Positions 53,744 to 61,434 of a DNA stretch of 64,000 nucleotides are shown piece by piece. Position 1 is the first letter of the stretch; each line of letters starts with the position of its first letter. The notes under the pieces are model-generated. The model was not told where the DNA came from and did not search any database. It saw nothing but the letters and a program-made list of their open reading frames with translations. Origin of the DNA: Larkinella humicola (GTDB lineage: Bacteria > Bacteroidota > Bacteroidia > Cytophagales > Spirosomataceae); the NCBI RefSeq assembly GCF_008727875.1, contig NZ_VTWS01000003.1:558001-622000 (forward strand), given 5' to 3'. The position numbers were made by a program, and so were the translations under genes.

Positions 53744-53815
53744 AGTTAAGAGTTATGAGTTAAGAATTATGAGTTGGCTGACGCATTCATAATTCTTAAC
53801 TCATAACTCTTAACT
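53744..53815. repeat. Perfect 29-bp inverted repeat between convergent genes
   Basis: Arms 53744-53772 and 53787-53815 are exact inverted copies (29 of 29) around a 14-base spacer containing GGCTGACGCAT. Within each arm short words (GAGTTA, AATTATGA) recur. It begins 3 bases after the Lrp stop and its right arm contains the stop codon of the opposite TPR gene. Confidence 0.93.
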
Positions 53816-55030
53816 TTTCCTCGCTTTCCTCCGCTCGTCTCTCCGCAGTTTCTTGAGTTCCTGTAGACCATCCTTCGCTTCTTTATGCTGGCTGGATTTG
53901 CGGTCGGCTTTGTCGATGACTTCCTTGTAATAGGTTTGCGCCTGATCGTAGTTTTTTTCCGCAGCCGCAATTTTTCCCAGACTCAACACCGACGCCCAGT
54001 AATAGGCCGCATCGTAGGAGTTGGTCTGCTTGGCAAACTCGATGGTTTTCAGGTAATACTGCTTCGCTTTCGCTAAATCGCGGGTATAATGCTGGTTGTT
54101 ATACGCCAGAATATAAGCCGCCGTTCGACCGCCAACCCCTTCATAACCGTCCATCCCCCGCTCGATTTTGCTCAAAATGCTGTTGGAAGCGGCAGCCGCT
54201 TCGTTGCTGTATCCGCGCACAAAAGCCGTCCGGGCATAATACCGCTCAAAATACGGATTGTCGGGATACTGTTGCCACATGTATTTGGCCAGATCATATG
54301 CCTTTTCATACTGGTTCTCCATGCTGTAGATCTGGAGCAGGAAATACCGGGCCTCGGTTCGGGTGTAAAAAGCGTTGTTGGCAGTTTTTTCCAATTGCTG
54401 AATGCCTTCCGCCTTATTGCCTTTCGGGAAAAACATCAGAATCGGTTTCAAAGCCGGGTAATTTTTCGGAATCCACTGGGCGTAATAATTGAACAAACCG
54501 TCGCCAAACAGCAGTTCGGGCGTCAAATCACCGTTGCCTTTGCACTTTTCGAAATATTTCAGGGCGTTTTTCCCGGCCCAGGTGGCCTTTGCCCATTTCT
54601 TGCGCTCCGAATACAACCGCCCTTTAAAACCGTAGCCAGCCGCCAGGAAAAACGCGGGTTCTACTTTATTCTCCTTATCGTCATACATCTTCTCCGCCTT
54701 CGTGATGGTCGTATCCAAATAGGCGATGCATTTGTCGTCGAAGTCCGTATTCTCGGTGTTCGGAACAATTTTCCACCACTCGGCAAGGGCCATCAGAAAG
54801 TACGGCATCGGGTGGTCGGGATACCTCATTTTTAGCCAACGAAACTCTTTGTCCGCTTCGTAAAATTTGTAATTATACAAGTTATTGATAGCCTCCGCCG
54901 ACTCGATCTGAACGCCGGGGTGCTTCATCAGCATATCGTATTTTTTGTCAAATTCAGCCAGTGAATAGACCTGAGCGCGAGCCGTTAAGGTCAGAAACAA
55001 GCCGATTAGAATCAGAAGGTTTTTTTTCAT
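53810..55030 (-). CDS. Exported tetratricopeptide-like repeat protein
   Basis: The 406-residue protein begins with a signal peptide (MKKNLLILIGLFLTLTARAQ), so it is probably periplasmic. Several TPR-like helical pairs are visible, for example EKAYDLAKYMWQQYPDNP, DLAKAKQYYLKTIEFAKQ and KNYDQAQTYYKEVIDKADRK. The C-terminus is very basic (LRRDERRKARKS). I recognise no named family. Its stop codon lies inside an inverted repeat. Confidence 0.8.
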   Translation of the reverse strand: MKKNLLILIGLFLTLTARAQVYSLAEFDKKYDMLMKHPGVQIESAEAINNLYNYKFYEADKEFRWLKMRYPDHPMPYFLMALAEWWKIVPNTENTDFDDKCIAYLDTTITKAEKMYDDKENKVEPAFFLAAGYGFKGRLYSERKKWAKATWAGKNALKYFEKCKGNGDLTPELLFGDGLFNYYAQWIPKNYPALKPILMFFPKGNKAEGIQQLEKTANNAFYTRTEARYFLLQIYSMENQYEKAYDLAKYMWQQYPDNPYFERYYARTAFVRGYSNEAAAASNSILSKIERGMDGYEGVGGRTAAYILAYNNQHYTRDLAKAKQYYLKTIEFAKQTNSYDAAYYWASVLSLGKIAAAEKNYDQAQTYYKEVIDKADRKSSQHKEAKDGLQELKKLRRDERRKARKS

Positions 55031-55122
55031 TTTTAAGGGACACTGGTATCGTCTTCAATCAACGAAGTTTTTGAATTTCCAGTTTACGCCACCAAAAGTT
55101 TTTACGAACCCTTTCGATGCCT

Positions 55123-55130
55123 TACCTTTG
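55123..55130 (+). promoter_or_regulatory. Candidate -7 box of hpt
   Basis: TACCTTTG fits TAnnTTTG and ends 23 bases before the ATG. The -33 position is only T-rich. Confidence 0.5.
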
Positions 55131-55153
55131 AGTTTCGCGTCAACGGGTATCCT

Positions 55154-55681
55154 ATGCTGACTATCAAAGACAAGAGTTTCGTTCCGTTTATTGATCAAAA
55201 CACGCTGAAAAACCGCATTGTTCAGTTGGCCGAACAGATTAATCAGGATTACCGGGACCGGGAGCCCATGCTGGTGGTGGTACTAAACGGTGCTTTTATC
55301 TTCGCGGCTGAACTGATGACGCATTTGACCGTTCCGTGCCGGGTTACTTTCATTCGGGTCAGTTCCTACCAGCAGACCGCTTCGTCGGGTGTTGTCAAAC
55401 ACATCCTGGGTCTGAGCGAATCGCTGGCGGGTCAGGATCTTATTCTGATTGAGGACATTATCGATACCGGTCTCACCATTCAGCAGGTATCCCAGCAGTT
55501 GCTGGAGCAGCAACCCGCATCCCTGGAAATCGCCACGATGCTATTCAAACCGGAATCCTTGCAGATCGATGTCGCCATTAAATACGTCGGTTTCGAGATT
55601 CAAAACCAGTTTGTCGTCGGCTACGGGCTGGATTACGACGGTTTTGGCCGTAATACGCAGGAAATCTTTGTATTGGCCTAA
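55154..55681 (+). CDS. hpt: Hypoxanthine phosphoribosyltransferase
   Basis: Hpt joins hypoxanthine or guanine to PRPP in purine salvage. The 175-residue protein has normal length, the PRPP-binding LILIEDIIDTGLTIQ (acidic pair near residue 100), an LVVVLNGAFIFAAEL core and C-terminal VGYGLDYDGFGRN. Its stop overlaps the stop of the convergent nuoD by 3 bases. Confidence 0.95.
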   Translation: MLTIKDKSFVPFIDQNTLKNRIVQLAEQINQDYRDREPMLVVVLNGAFIFAAELMTHLTVPCRVTFIRVSSYQQTASSGVVKHILGLSESLAGQDLILIEDIIDTGLTIQQVSQQLLEQQPASLEIATMLFKPESLQIDVAIKYVGFEIQNQFVVGYGLDYDGFGRNTQEIFVLA

Positions 55682-56913
55682 CGGTCTACTTCACCCATTA
55701 CGACATCGATTGAGCCGATAATGGCGACTAAATCGGCCATCATGGCACCTTTGGAAATTTCGCTGATGACCGACAGGTTGTGGTACGAACATGACCGCGC
55801 CCGACACCGGAAGGGCATATCGGCCCGGCCGTCGGCCCGGAAGTAGAAACCCAGTTCACCCTTCGGAATTTCGCCCCGGATGTAGAATTCCTGTGCTTTG
55901 GGACGGATTTTTTTGGGCGCCATCGCCTGCGGATCAAAATCCCGGGTGCGTTTCAGATCGCCCGTCAGCCGCGCCAGGCATTGCTCGGCAATTTTCACCG
56001 ACTCCCAGCATTCCAGCACCCGCACATAATTCCGATCCCAGCAGTCGCCGAGCGTCCCGACGGTTCCTTCGCCAATCGGAATAGCAAATTCCAGTTCAGG
56101 ATACACGGAATAGGCATCAACCCGACGCAGATCGTAGCGCAAACCCGACGCCCGCAAAACCGGCCCCGAACAGCCGTAATTGATTGCCACCGGCAACGGA
56201 AGAACGCCCACATTGGCGGTTCGTTTCACGAAAATCTTGTTTTCGATCACCAGTTGCTGCAATTCCACCAGTTTCGGTTTCAAATAGGTCAGAAACTCCT
56301 GACACCGTTCTTCAAAACCAACCGGCAAATCGTAGTATAAACCGCCAATCCAGATGTAATTATACAGCATCCGCGCTCCACTAACCCATTCCAAAAGCCG
56401 CTGAAGGTGTTCGCGGTCCCGCATCATCCACAGAAACGGCGTGTAGGCACCGATGTCCAGCGCGTAGGTTCCGATGGCCACGAAGTGCGACGCCAGCCGG
56501 TTTAGTTCCGAAACCAGCACCCGGATGTATTCGATCCGGCGGCCGTTGGGCGTCGTTAACAGTTCTTTATCGATGCCCAGCATCCGTTCCACGCCCATGC
56601 AAAAGACGTGTTCGCTGTTCATGGCGGCCATGTAATCCAGCCGGTCGACAAAGGGAAGAATCTGGTTATACGGCAAGGCTTCGGCGTGTTTCTCGAAACA
56701 GCGGTGCAGATAGCCCAAATGCGGCACCACATCGACAATGATCTCGCCATCGGTGACGATTTCCAACCGCAGAACACCGTGCGTCGAGGGGTGTTGCGGC
56801 CCCATGTTCAGAATCATCTCGCCGGAGCCGAGTTCATCGAGCGTATATTTATTGGGCTCGGAAGCCTGAAACACGCCGGGCTGGTAGTCGTATTGGATGG
56901 TTTGTGTGGTCAT
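55678..56913 (-). CDS. nuoD: NADH-quinone oxidoreductase subunit D
   Basis: NuoD is the 49-kDa-type subunit that forms much of the quinone site in the peripheral arm of complex I. The 411-residue protein is full length. GPQHPSTHGVLRLE holds the quinone-site His, LDYMAAMNSEHVFCMGVE the conserved Tyr region, and the end is IGSIDVVMGEVDR. No other nuo gene is within the window on either side, so it is separated from at least its immediate neighbours in a typical nuo operon. Confidence 0.96.
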   Translation of the reverse strand: MTTQTIQYDYQPGVFQASEPNKYTLDELGSGEMILNMGPQHPSTHGVLRLEIVTDGEIIVDVVPHLGYLHRCFEKHAEALPYNQILPFVDRLDYMAAMNSEHVFCMGVERMLGIDKELLTTPNGRRIEYIRVLVSELNRLASHFVAIGTYALDIGAYTPFLWMMRDREHLQRLLEWVSGARMLYNYIWIGGLYYDLPVGFEERCQEFLTYLKPKLVELQQLVIENKIFVKRTANVGVLPLPVAINYGCSGPVLRASGLRYDLRRVDAYSVYPELEFAIPIGEGTVGTLGDCWDRNYVRVLECWESVKIAEQCLARLTGDLKRTRDFDPQAMAPKKIRPKAQEFYIRGEIPKGELGFYFRADGRADMPFRCRARSCSYHNLSVISEISKGAMMADLVAIIGSIDVVMGEVDR

Positions 56914-56967
56914 CGTCCGTCAAAGGTCGGCAGGAGACGGTCAAAAGTCAAACCCGGCAGGGTTTTC

Positions 56968-57072
56968 GGTTTACGGTCTTCAGTTTTCGGTGCGGTTCCC
57001 CGCCGGGACTGACGCGCTGTAAAAATCGTTGAAAAGCATGCGTCAGCCACCGAAAACTGAAAACCGTAAACC
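56968..57072. repeat. Inverted repeat between nuoD and rpmG with nested inner stem
   Basis: Arms 56968-56992 and 57048-57072 are inverted copies at 24 of 25 positions. The 55-base spacer holds a nested 7-bp pair (CTGACGC at 57009-57015, GCGTCAG at 57040-57046). Minus-strand GGCTGACGCAT (57048-57038) is an exact copy of the spacer word of the repeat at 53744-53815. It lies between divergent starts, not ends. Confidence 0.85.
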
Positions 57073-57110
57073 ATAAACCAAGTTTTAAGTGCTTTTTTCA
57101 CAACCAACCA

Positions 57111-57141
57111 TTGTGGTTTTTAAGACTTTATCTTACCTTTG
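57111..57141 (+). promoter_or_regulatory. Promoter of rpmG-DUF4295
   Basis: TTG (57111-57113) and TACCTTTG (57134-57141) are separated by 20 bases. The rpmG ATG follows 29 bases later. Confidence 0.7.
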
Positions 57142-57170
57142 CGTTCCTGTTTGAGAAAATATTTACAGCA

Positions 57171-57353
57171 ATGGCTAAGAAAGGCAATAGAATTCAGGTG
57201 ATTTTGGAGTGTACGGAGCAGAAGGATACGAATGTACCGGGTACTTCACGCTACATCACCACCAAAAACCGTAAGAATACGCCAAGCCGGATCGAACTGA
57301 AAAAGTACAATCCGAACTTGAAGCGCGTAACCGTACACAAAGAAATTAAATAA
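57171..57353 (+). CDS. rpmG: 50S ribosomal protein L33
   Basis: The ATG at 57171 gives a 60-residue basic protein, [19 protein letters not shown], of L33 type. It lacks the CxxC zinc pairs, as in zinc-free L33. Upstream in-frame codons add a hydrophobic non-homologous stretch and are rejected. The usual upstream partner rpmB (L28) is missing here. DUF4295 follows by 33 bases and is probably co-transcribed. Confidence 0.96.
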   Translation: MAKKGNRIQVILECTEQKDTNVPGTSRYITTKNRKNTPSRIELKKYNPNLKRVTVHKEIK

Positions 57354-57386
57354 TTGTAACCGCGGGACTGTTCCCGACGATCCAAG

Positions 57387-57542
57387 ATGGCAAAGAAAGT
57401 TGTTGCAACCCTGAAGAAGGAAGGTGGCGGTAAGAACTTCGCGAAGATTATCAAAGCCGTGAAGTCACCGAAAACCGGTGCCTACACCTTTAGAGAAGAA
57501 ATGGTCCCGCTGGAAGAAGTACAAGCCGCATTGAAAGGCTAG
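57387..57542 (+). CDS. DUF4295 family small protein
   Basis: A 51-residue basic protein begins MAKKVVATLKKEGGGKNFAK and ends EEVQAALKG. It matches the small DUF4295 family found next to rpmG in Bacteroidota. Its size, charge (many Lys) and position suggest a ribosome-associated protein, but its function is not established here. It is followed by a terminator. Confidence 0.88.
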   Translation: MAKKVVATLKKEGGGKNFAKIIKAVKSPKTGAYTFREEMVPLEEVQAALKG

Positions 57543-57566
57543 TTCTTCCGGTTTTATGGTACATCG

Positions 57567-57592
57567 AAAGTCCCCTTTGTGGGACTTTTTTG
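57567..57592 (+). terminator. Terminator after DUF4295
   Basis: AAAGTCCC (57567-57574) pairs with GGGACTTT (57581-57588), followed by T residues. It directly abuts the ftsY -7 box. Confidence 0.88.
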
Positions 57593-57596
57593 TTTG

Positions 57597-57604
57597 TATC
57601 TTTG
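57597..57604 (+). promoter_or_regulatory. Candidate -7 box of ftsY
   Basis: TATCTTTG fits TAnnTTTG. A TTTG 17 bases upstream lies inside the terminator loop/stem, so promoter and upstream terminator overlap. Confidence 0.6.
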
Positions 57605-57683
57605 TTCGACAAAACAGATACGAAGCTGTATACGTACGAATCGCCGTCTGTGGTCTGCCATCAAAAGTTCTAACGACAACGAA

Positions 57684-58643
57684 ATGGGTCTGTTTGATTT
57701 TTTCTCGAAGGAAAAAAAAGAATCACTCGATAAAGGACTGGAGAAGTCCAAAGAAAGTTTTTTCTCGAAACTCAACCGCGCCGTCGTCGGCAAATCGACG
57801 GTGGATGAGGAGGTTCTGGACGAACTGGAAGAAGTCCTGATTACCTCGGATGTGGGCGTTGGCACCACGGTGAAAATCATCCGGCGCATTGAAGACCGCG
57901 TTGCCCGGGATAAATACGTCAGCACCAGTGAACTCGATAGCATTCTGCGGGAGGAAATTGCCGCCTTGCTGGCCGAAAACAAATCCGACGATGTGGACGA
58001 TGATTTTTCGTTGCCTGCCGATAAAAAACCGTATGTGATCATGGTCGTCGGCGTCAATGGCGTCGGTAAAACCACTACCATCGGCAAACTGGCCTCGCAG
58101 TTTCACAAGCGCGGCTACAAGGTGGTATTGGGCGCGGGCGATACCTTCCGGGCGGCCGCTGTTACGCAGTTAAAACTGTGGGGCCAACGCGTCGGCGTGC
58201 CGGTGATTGAACACGGCATGAACACCGACCCGTCGGCCGTGGCTTTTGACGCCGTCAAAAAAGCCGTGGACATGAACGCCGATGTGGTGATTATCGATAC
58301 GGCGGGCCGTCTGCACACAAAGGTGAACTTGATGAACGAGTTATCGAAAATCAAGCGGGTGGTGCAGAAATTCCTGCCCGAAGCGCCCCACGAAGTGTTG
58401 CTGGTGCTCGACGGGTCGACCGGCCAGAACGCCTTTATTCAGGCGACGGAGTTTACCAAAGCGACGGATGTGACGGCCCTGGCCATCACAAAGTTAGATG
58501 GAACAGCCAAAGGCGGTGTGGTGATCGGCATTTCGGATCAATTCAAGATTCCGGTTAAATACATCGGCGTCGGCGAAAAAATCGAAGATTTGCAGACGTT
58601 CCACAAGATGGAGTTCGTGGATTCGTTTTTTAAGAAAATTTGA
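57684..58643 (+). CDS. ftsY: Signal recognition particle receptor FtsY
   Basis: FtsY is the SRP receptor GTPase that delivers ribosomes making membrane proteins to SecYEG. I chose the ATG at 57684 (MGLFDFFSKEKKESLDKGLE), a typical short amphipathic N-terminus, giving 319 residues; upstream codons to 57579 are not FtsY-like. The N domain (about 20-110) is followed by the G domain with GVNGVGKTTTIGKLA (about 123), DTFRAAAVTQL, DTAGRLHTK and TKLDGTAKGG. The long acidic A domain of E. coli is absent. Confidence 0.96.
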   Translation: MGLFDFFSKEKKESLDKGLEKSKESFFSKLNRAVVGKSTVDEEVLDELEEVLITSDVGVGTTVKIIRRIEDRVARDKYVSTSELDSILREEIAALLAENKSDDVDDDFSLPADKKPYVIMVVGVNGVGKTTTIGKLASQFHKRGYKVVLGAGDTFRAAAVTQLKLWGQRVGVPVIEHGMNTDPSAVAFDAVKKAVDMNADVVIIDTAGRLHTKVNLMNELSKIKRVVQKFLPEAPHEVLLVLDGSTGQNAFIQATEFTKATDVTALAITKLDGTAKGGVVIGISDQFKIPVKYIGVGEKIEDLQTFHKMEFVDSFFKKI

Positions 58644-58665
58644 GTGGTTAACACCTATTCGTTGG

Positions 58666-58800
58666 GTGCCAGTGGCACGTAATGTTTGTAGAAACGGCCA
58701 ATCTAGCCACTCCTCAGCGTGCCAACGGTGCGCAACTTTTACCCATATTGCGTACCGCTGGCACGCGAATCTGCTCAGACTACCGTTTTGCTACAAACAT
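58666..58800. repeat. Complex palindromic element between ftsY and the lipoprotein gene
   Basis: Outer arms (58682-58697 and 58783-58800) match as inverted copies with a 2-base gap. Inner arms (58717-58735 and 58748-58766) match at 17 of 19. A 13-base palindrome GTGCCAGTGGCAC lies at 58666-58678, and the word GTGCCA recurs in the inner left arm. The element fills most of the 196-base gap and looks like an interspersed repeat that can fold into a cruciform. Confidence 0.8.
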
Positions 58801-58839
58801 CTGTCCCCTAACAGGGCCGAAAATAGGGTCGTTCGCATT

Positions 58840-59313
58840 ATGCTTAAAAACCGTCTTTCAGCCATTCTGAAACCATCTTTGCTCCTGCTGGCATTCACCC
58901 TTTTCATCGCCTGCAAACCCAGCCAGACCAGCACGTCATTTCAGGGCATTTGCGGAACGGTTCTTTTCAAATCCGGCAACCACATGCCCGGCCCCGACCG
59001 ACCGATGCCCAAAGGCCATCCCGTCGTTCGGGAGGTTTTGATTTATGAATTGACGAAAATTGACCAGACGGAAGCTACCGACGACGGTTTTTACTCCAAA
59101 ATCAACACCCGGCTCATTAAAAAAGTAAAATCTGATCAAGACGGAAAATTTTGTATCAGTCTGCCCGCCGGTAGTTATTCCGTTTTTGTGCAGGAAGAAA
59201 AAGGCTTGTATGCCAACCTCTCCGACGGCCAAAACAACATTTTTCCGGTAACGGTGGCGAAAAACCGCCGGTCAACAATCGCATTTGATATTTCGTATCA
59301 GGCGGTATTTTAA
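58840..59313 (+). CDS. Hypothetical lipoprotein
   Basis: The ATG at 58840 (MLKNRLSAILKPSLLLLAFT) opens a lipoprotein signal ending LFIACKPS, giving 157 residues. A longer frame from 58666 would translate the palindromic element and is rejected. The mature part has a beta-rich carboxypeptidase-regulatory-like pattern (ICGTVLFKSGNHMPGP ... FCISLPAGSYSVFVQEEKG). This suggests a small Ig-like/peptidase-regulatory fold. Function is unknown. It lies 5 bases before the next membrane-protein gene. Confidence 0.75.
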   Translation: MLKNRLSAILKPSLLLLAFTLFIACKPSQTSTSFQGICGTVLFKSGNHMPGPDRPMPKGHPVVREVLIYELTKIDQTEATDDGFYSKINTRLIKKVKSDQDGKFCISLPAGSYSVFVQEEKGLYANLSDGQNNIFPVTVAKNRRSTIAFDISYQAVF

Positions 59314-59318
59314 CCGTC

Positions 59319-59960
59319 ATGAACGCTTTTTTGATTACGGTTTCGGTGCTGGCTCCCTTCGCCTGGGTCATCTACAAGTTGCTCCGCTACACCGCCAGAA
59401 CCATCGGCGACGAATCCCCACTGGTGATTGTCGTTAGTTACAAAATCGAAGACTGGGAATACTTTACGCGCTTTGATTACATTCTAAATGTGGTGATTAC
59501 CTTGCTCATGGTCTCCATGCTGTATGCGAATGTATTTCTATTTATGCCAGCCTCCAAGACCTTTTGGCACTGGATGGTCAGTTTAGGATTGTTTGCGACT
59601 TGTCTTTATACTCTGTGGTTGATTGCTTCTGTTTTTAAGCCGGATTGGCAATATTGGCTCATCACCCGAAACAAAACCGTTACGCTTGACCCAGCAGATA
59701 AAAGCCTGACAATCGATACGGCGGAGGAAATAATCCGATTTTCGGCCGATGATGTGCAGGAAATTGAAAAACACGGGTCCGGTCTAAAGTCCAGCAAAAT
59801 GGTCGCTGGCTACAGTTATCTGATTTTCAAATTGAAGAACGGCCATGCGGTTTACCTCAATCTAAACAAAAGCTACCTCGAATTTGCGCTTGAAGCCTAT
59901 TTCAAAACCGTTCCGATTCAGTATGTCCCGCATAAAATTCCGTGGATTGTTGCCCCATAA
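59319..59960 (+). CDS. Hypothetical membrane protein
   Basis: The 213-residue protein has about three transmembrane helices (residues about 3-22, 50-72 and 78-105). A soluble C-terminal domain (about 110-213) has a PH-like pattern (TRNKTVTLDPADKSLTIDT ... YSYLIFKLKNGHAVYLNL). I recognise no named family. It starts 5 bases after the lipoprotein stop and probably shares its transcript. Confidence 0.72.
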   Translation: MNAFLITVSVLAPFAWVIYKLLRYTARTIGDESPLVIVVSYKIEDWEYFTRFDYILNVVITLLMVSMLYANVFLFMPASKTFWHWMVSLGLFATCLYTLWLIASVFKPDWQYWLITRNKTVTLDPADKSLTIDTAEEIIRFSADDVQEIEKHGSGLKSSKMVAGYSYLIFKLKNGHAVYLNLNKSYLEFALEAYFKTVPIQYVPHKIPWIVAP

Positions 59961-60053
59961 CTTTCTCCTGAATTGTACTTTTCCGAACTTTGCCCAAAAT
60001 ACCGGTGTTGTGCCAGAACGGTCACCGCTCTGGGTACTTAGCATTCTACTACT

Positions 60054-61364
60054 TTGAAAACAAAAGGATTACGCACGAATAAAATCAATATCGTCACGCT
60101 GGGTTGTTCGAAAAACCTGGTGGATTCGGAAGTATTGTTTACGCAACTGAAAGGCAACGGCTACAACGTTTCGCACGAATCGAAGAAAGACGATGCCAAC
60201 ATTGTGGTCATCAATACCTGCGGTTTTATCGACAATGCAAAGGAAGAATCGATCAACACCATTCTGCGATATGTGGATGCCAAAGACGCCGGCGTGGTCG
60301 ACAAAGTATACGTAACCGGCTGTTTGTCACATCGCTACAAAGACGAACTGGAGATTGAAATGCCGACCGTCGATGCGTGGTTTGGCACCAATGAACTGCC
60401 CCGATTGCTGAAAACGCTGAAAGCCGATTACAAACACGAGCTCGTGGGCGAACGGCTTTTGACGACCCCCGCCCATTATGCGTACCTGAAAATTGCCGAA
60501 GGTTGCGACCGCCCCTGCTCGTTTTGTGCCATTCCGCTCATGCGCGGACACCATGTTTCGCGTCCGGCGGAAGAATTGATCAAGGAAGCGCAGTCGCTGG
60601 CCCGGCGCGGCACCAAAGAATTGATTCTGATTGCCCAGGATTTGACCTACTACGGGCTGGATATTTATAAAAAACGCACGTTGGCCGACCTCATCAATCG
60701 CCTGGCCGACGTCGAAGGCATTGAATGGATTCGCTTGCAGTACGCTTATCCCTCCGGTTTTCCGATGGATGTGCTCGATGTGATGCGTGAGCGGTCGAAC
60801 GTTTGTAACTACCTCGACATGCCGCTGCAAACCGGCTCGACCGAACTCCTGAAATCCATGCGCCGGGGCATTACCCGCGAGAAAACCGAAGCCCTGATCG
60901 ACACCATTCGCGAAAAAGTACCCGGTATTGCGCTCCGGACCACGTTGATTGTCGGCCATCCCGGCGAAACCGAAGCGATGTTTGACGAAACGTACGATTT
61001 TGTCGAACGGATGCGGTTCGACCGGCTGGGTGCTTTTACGTATTCCCACGAAGACAACACGCATTCCTACACGATGCCCGACGACGTGCCGGCCGACATC
61101 AAGCAGGAGCGCGCCGACGCCATCATGGATCTGCAACAGGGTATTTCGTCGGAATTGAATCAGGCCAAACTCGGTAACACCTATAAGGTGCTTTTTGACC
61201 GGAAAGAAGGCGGTTTTTTCATTGGCCGGACGGAGTTTGACTCACCCGAAGTCGATAACGAGGTGCTTGTTCCGGCAGGGCAATATGTCCGGCAGGGCGA
61301 TTTTGCCAGAGTCCGCATTACAGAAGCCCATGAGTTCGACGTATACGGCGTCGTAACCGAATAA
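60054..61364 (+). CDS. rimO: Ribosomal protein S12 methylthiotransferase RimO
   Basis: RimO adds a methylthio group to the conserved Asp of S12. The 436-residue radical-SAM protein has three domains. The N-terminal one binds a second Fe-S cluster (TLGCSKNLVDSE, NTCGFIDNAKE, TGCLSHRY). The radical-SAM domain has CDRPCSFC (C151, C155, C158), and a C-terminal TRAM domain starts near 370. The start appears to be TTG at 60054: an in-frame TAG lies at 60039-60041 and there is no ATG before the first Cys motif. Confidence 0.93.
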   Translation: MKTKGLRTNKINIVTLGCSKNLVDSEVLFTQLKGNGYNVSHESKKDDANIVVINTCGFIDNAKEESINTILRYVDAKDAGVVDKVYVTGCLSHRYKDELEIEMPTVDAWFGTNELPRLLKTLKADYKHELVGERLLTTPAHYAYLKIAEGCDRPCSFCAIPLMRGHHVSRPAEELIKEAQSLARRGTKELILIAQDLTYYGLDIYKKRTLADLINRLADVEGIEWIRLQYAYPSGFPMDVLDVMRERSNVCNYLDMPLQTGSTELLKSMRRGITREKTEALIDTIREKVPGIALRTTLIVGHPGETEAMFDETYDFVERMRFDRLGAFTYSHEDNTHSYTMPDDVPADIKQERADAIMDLQQGISSELNQAKLGNTYKVLFDRKEGGFFIGRTEFDSPEVDNEVLVPAGQYVRQGDFARVRITEAHEFDVYGVVTE

Positions 61365-61365
61365 C

Positions 61366-61402
61366 AAAAACCGCTAACTCCCTCTCAACCAAGCCGGTTT
61401 TT
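61366..61402 (+). terminator. Terminator after rimO
   Basis: AAAAACCG (61366-61373) pairs with CGGTTTTT (61395-61402), starting 2 bases past the stop. Its 3' end lies only 3 bases from the -7 box of the next gene. Confidence 0.75.
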
Positions 61403-61405
61403 CAG

Positions 61406-61413
61406 TATATTTG
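61406..61413 (+). promoter_or_regulatory. Candidate -7 box of the histidine kinase gene
   Basis: TATATTTG fits TAnnTTTG and ends 21 bases before the ATG at 61435. No -33 TTG is seen. Confidence 0.45.
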
Positions 61414-61434
61414 GGTCCGAACCTTCCCGACGGT

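Noticed and set aside
58666-58839. Longer N-terminus for the lipoprotein gene starting at 58666
   Set aside because: It would translate the palindromic element and hide the lipoprotein signal that begins at the ATG at 58840.
60327-61136. Minus-strand open frame (269 codons) inside rimO
   Set aside because: Antisense to the radical-SAM core of rimO; biased composition, no domain.
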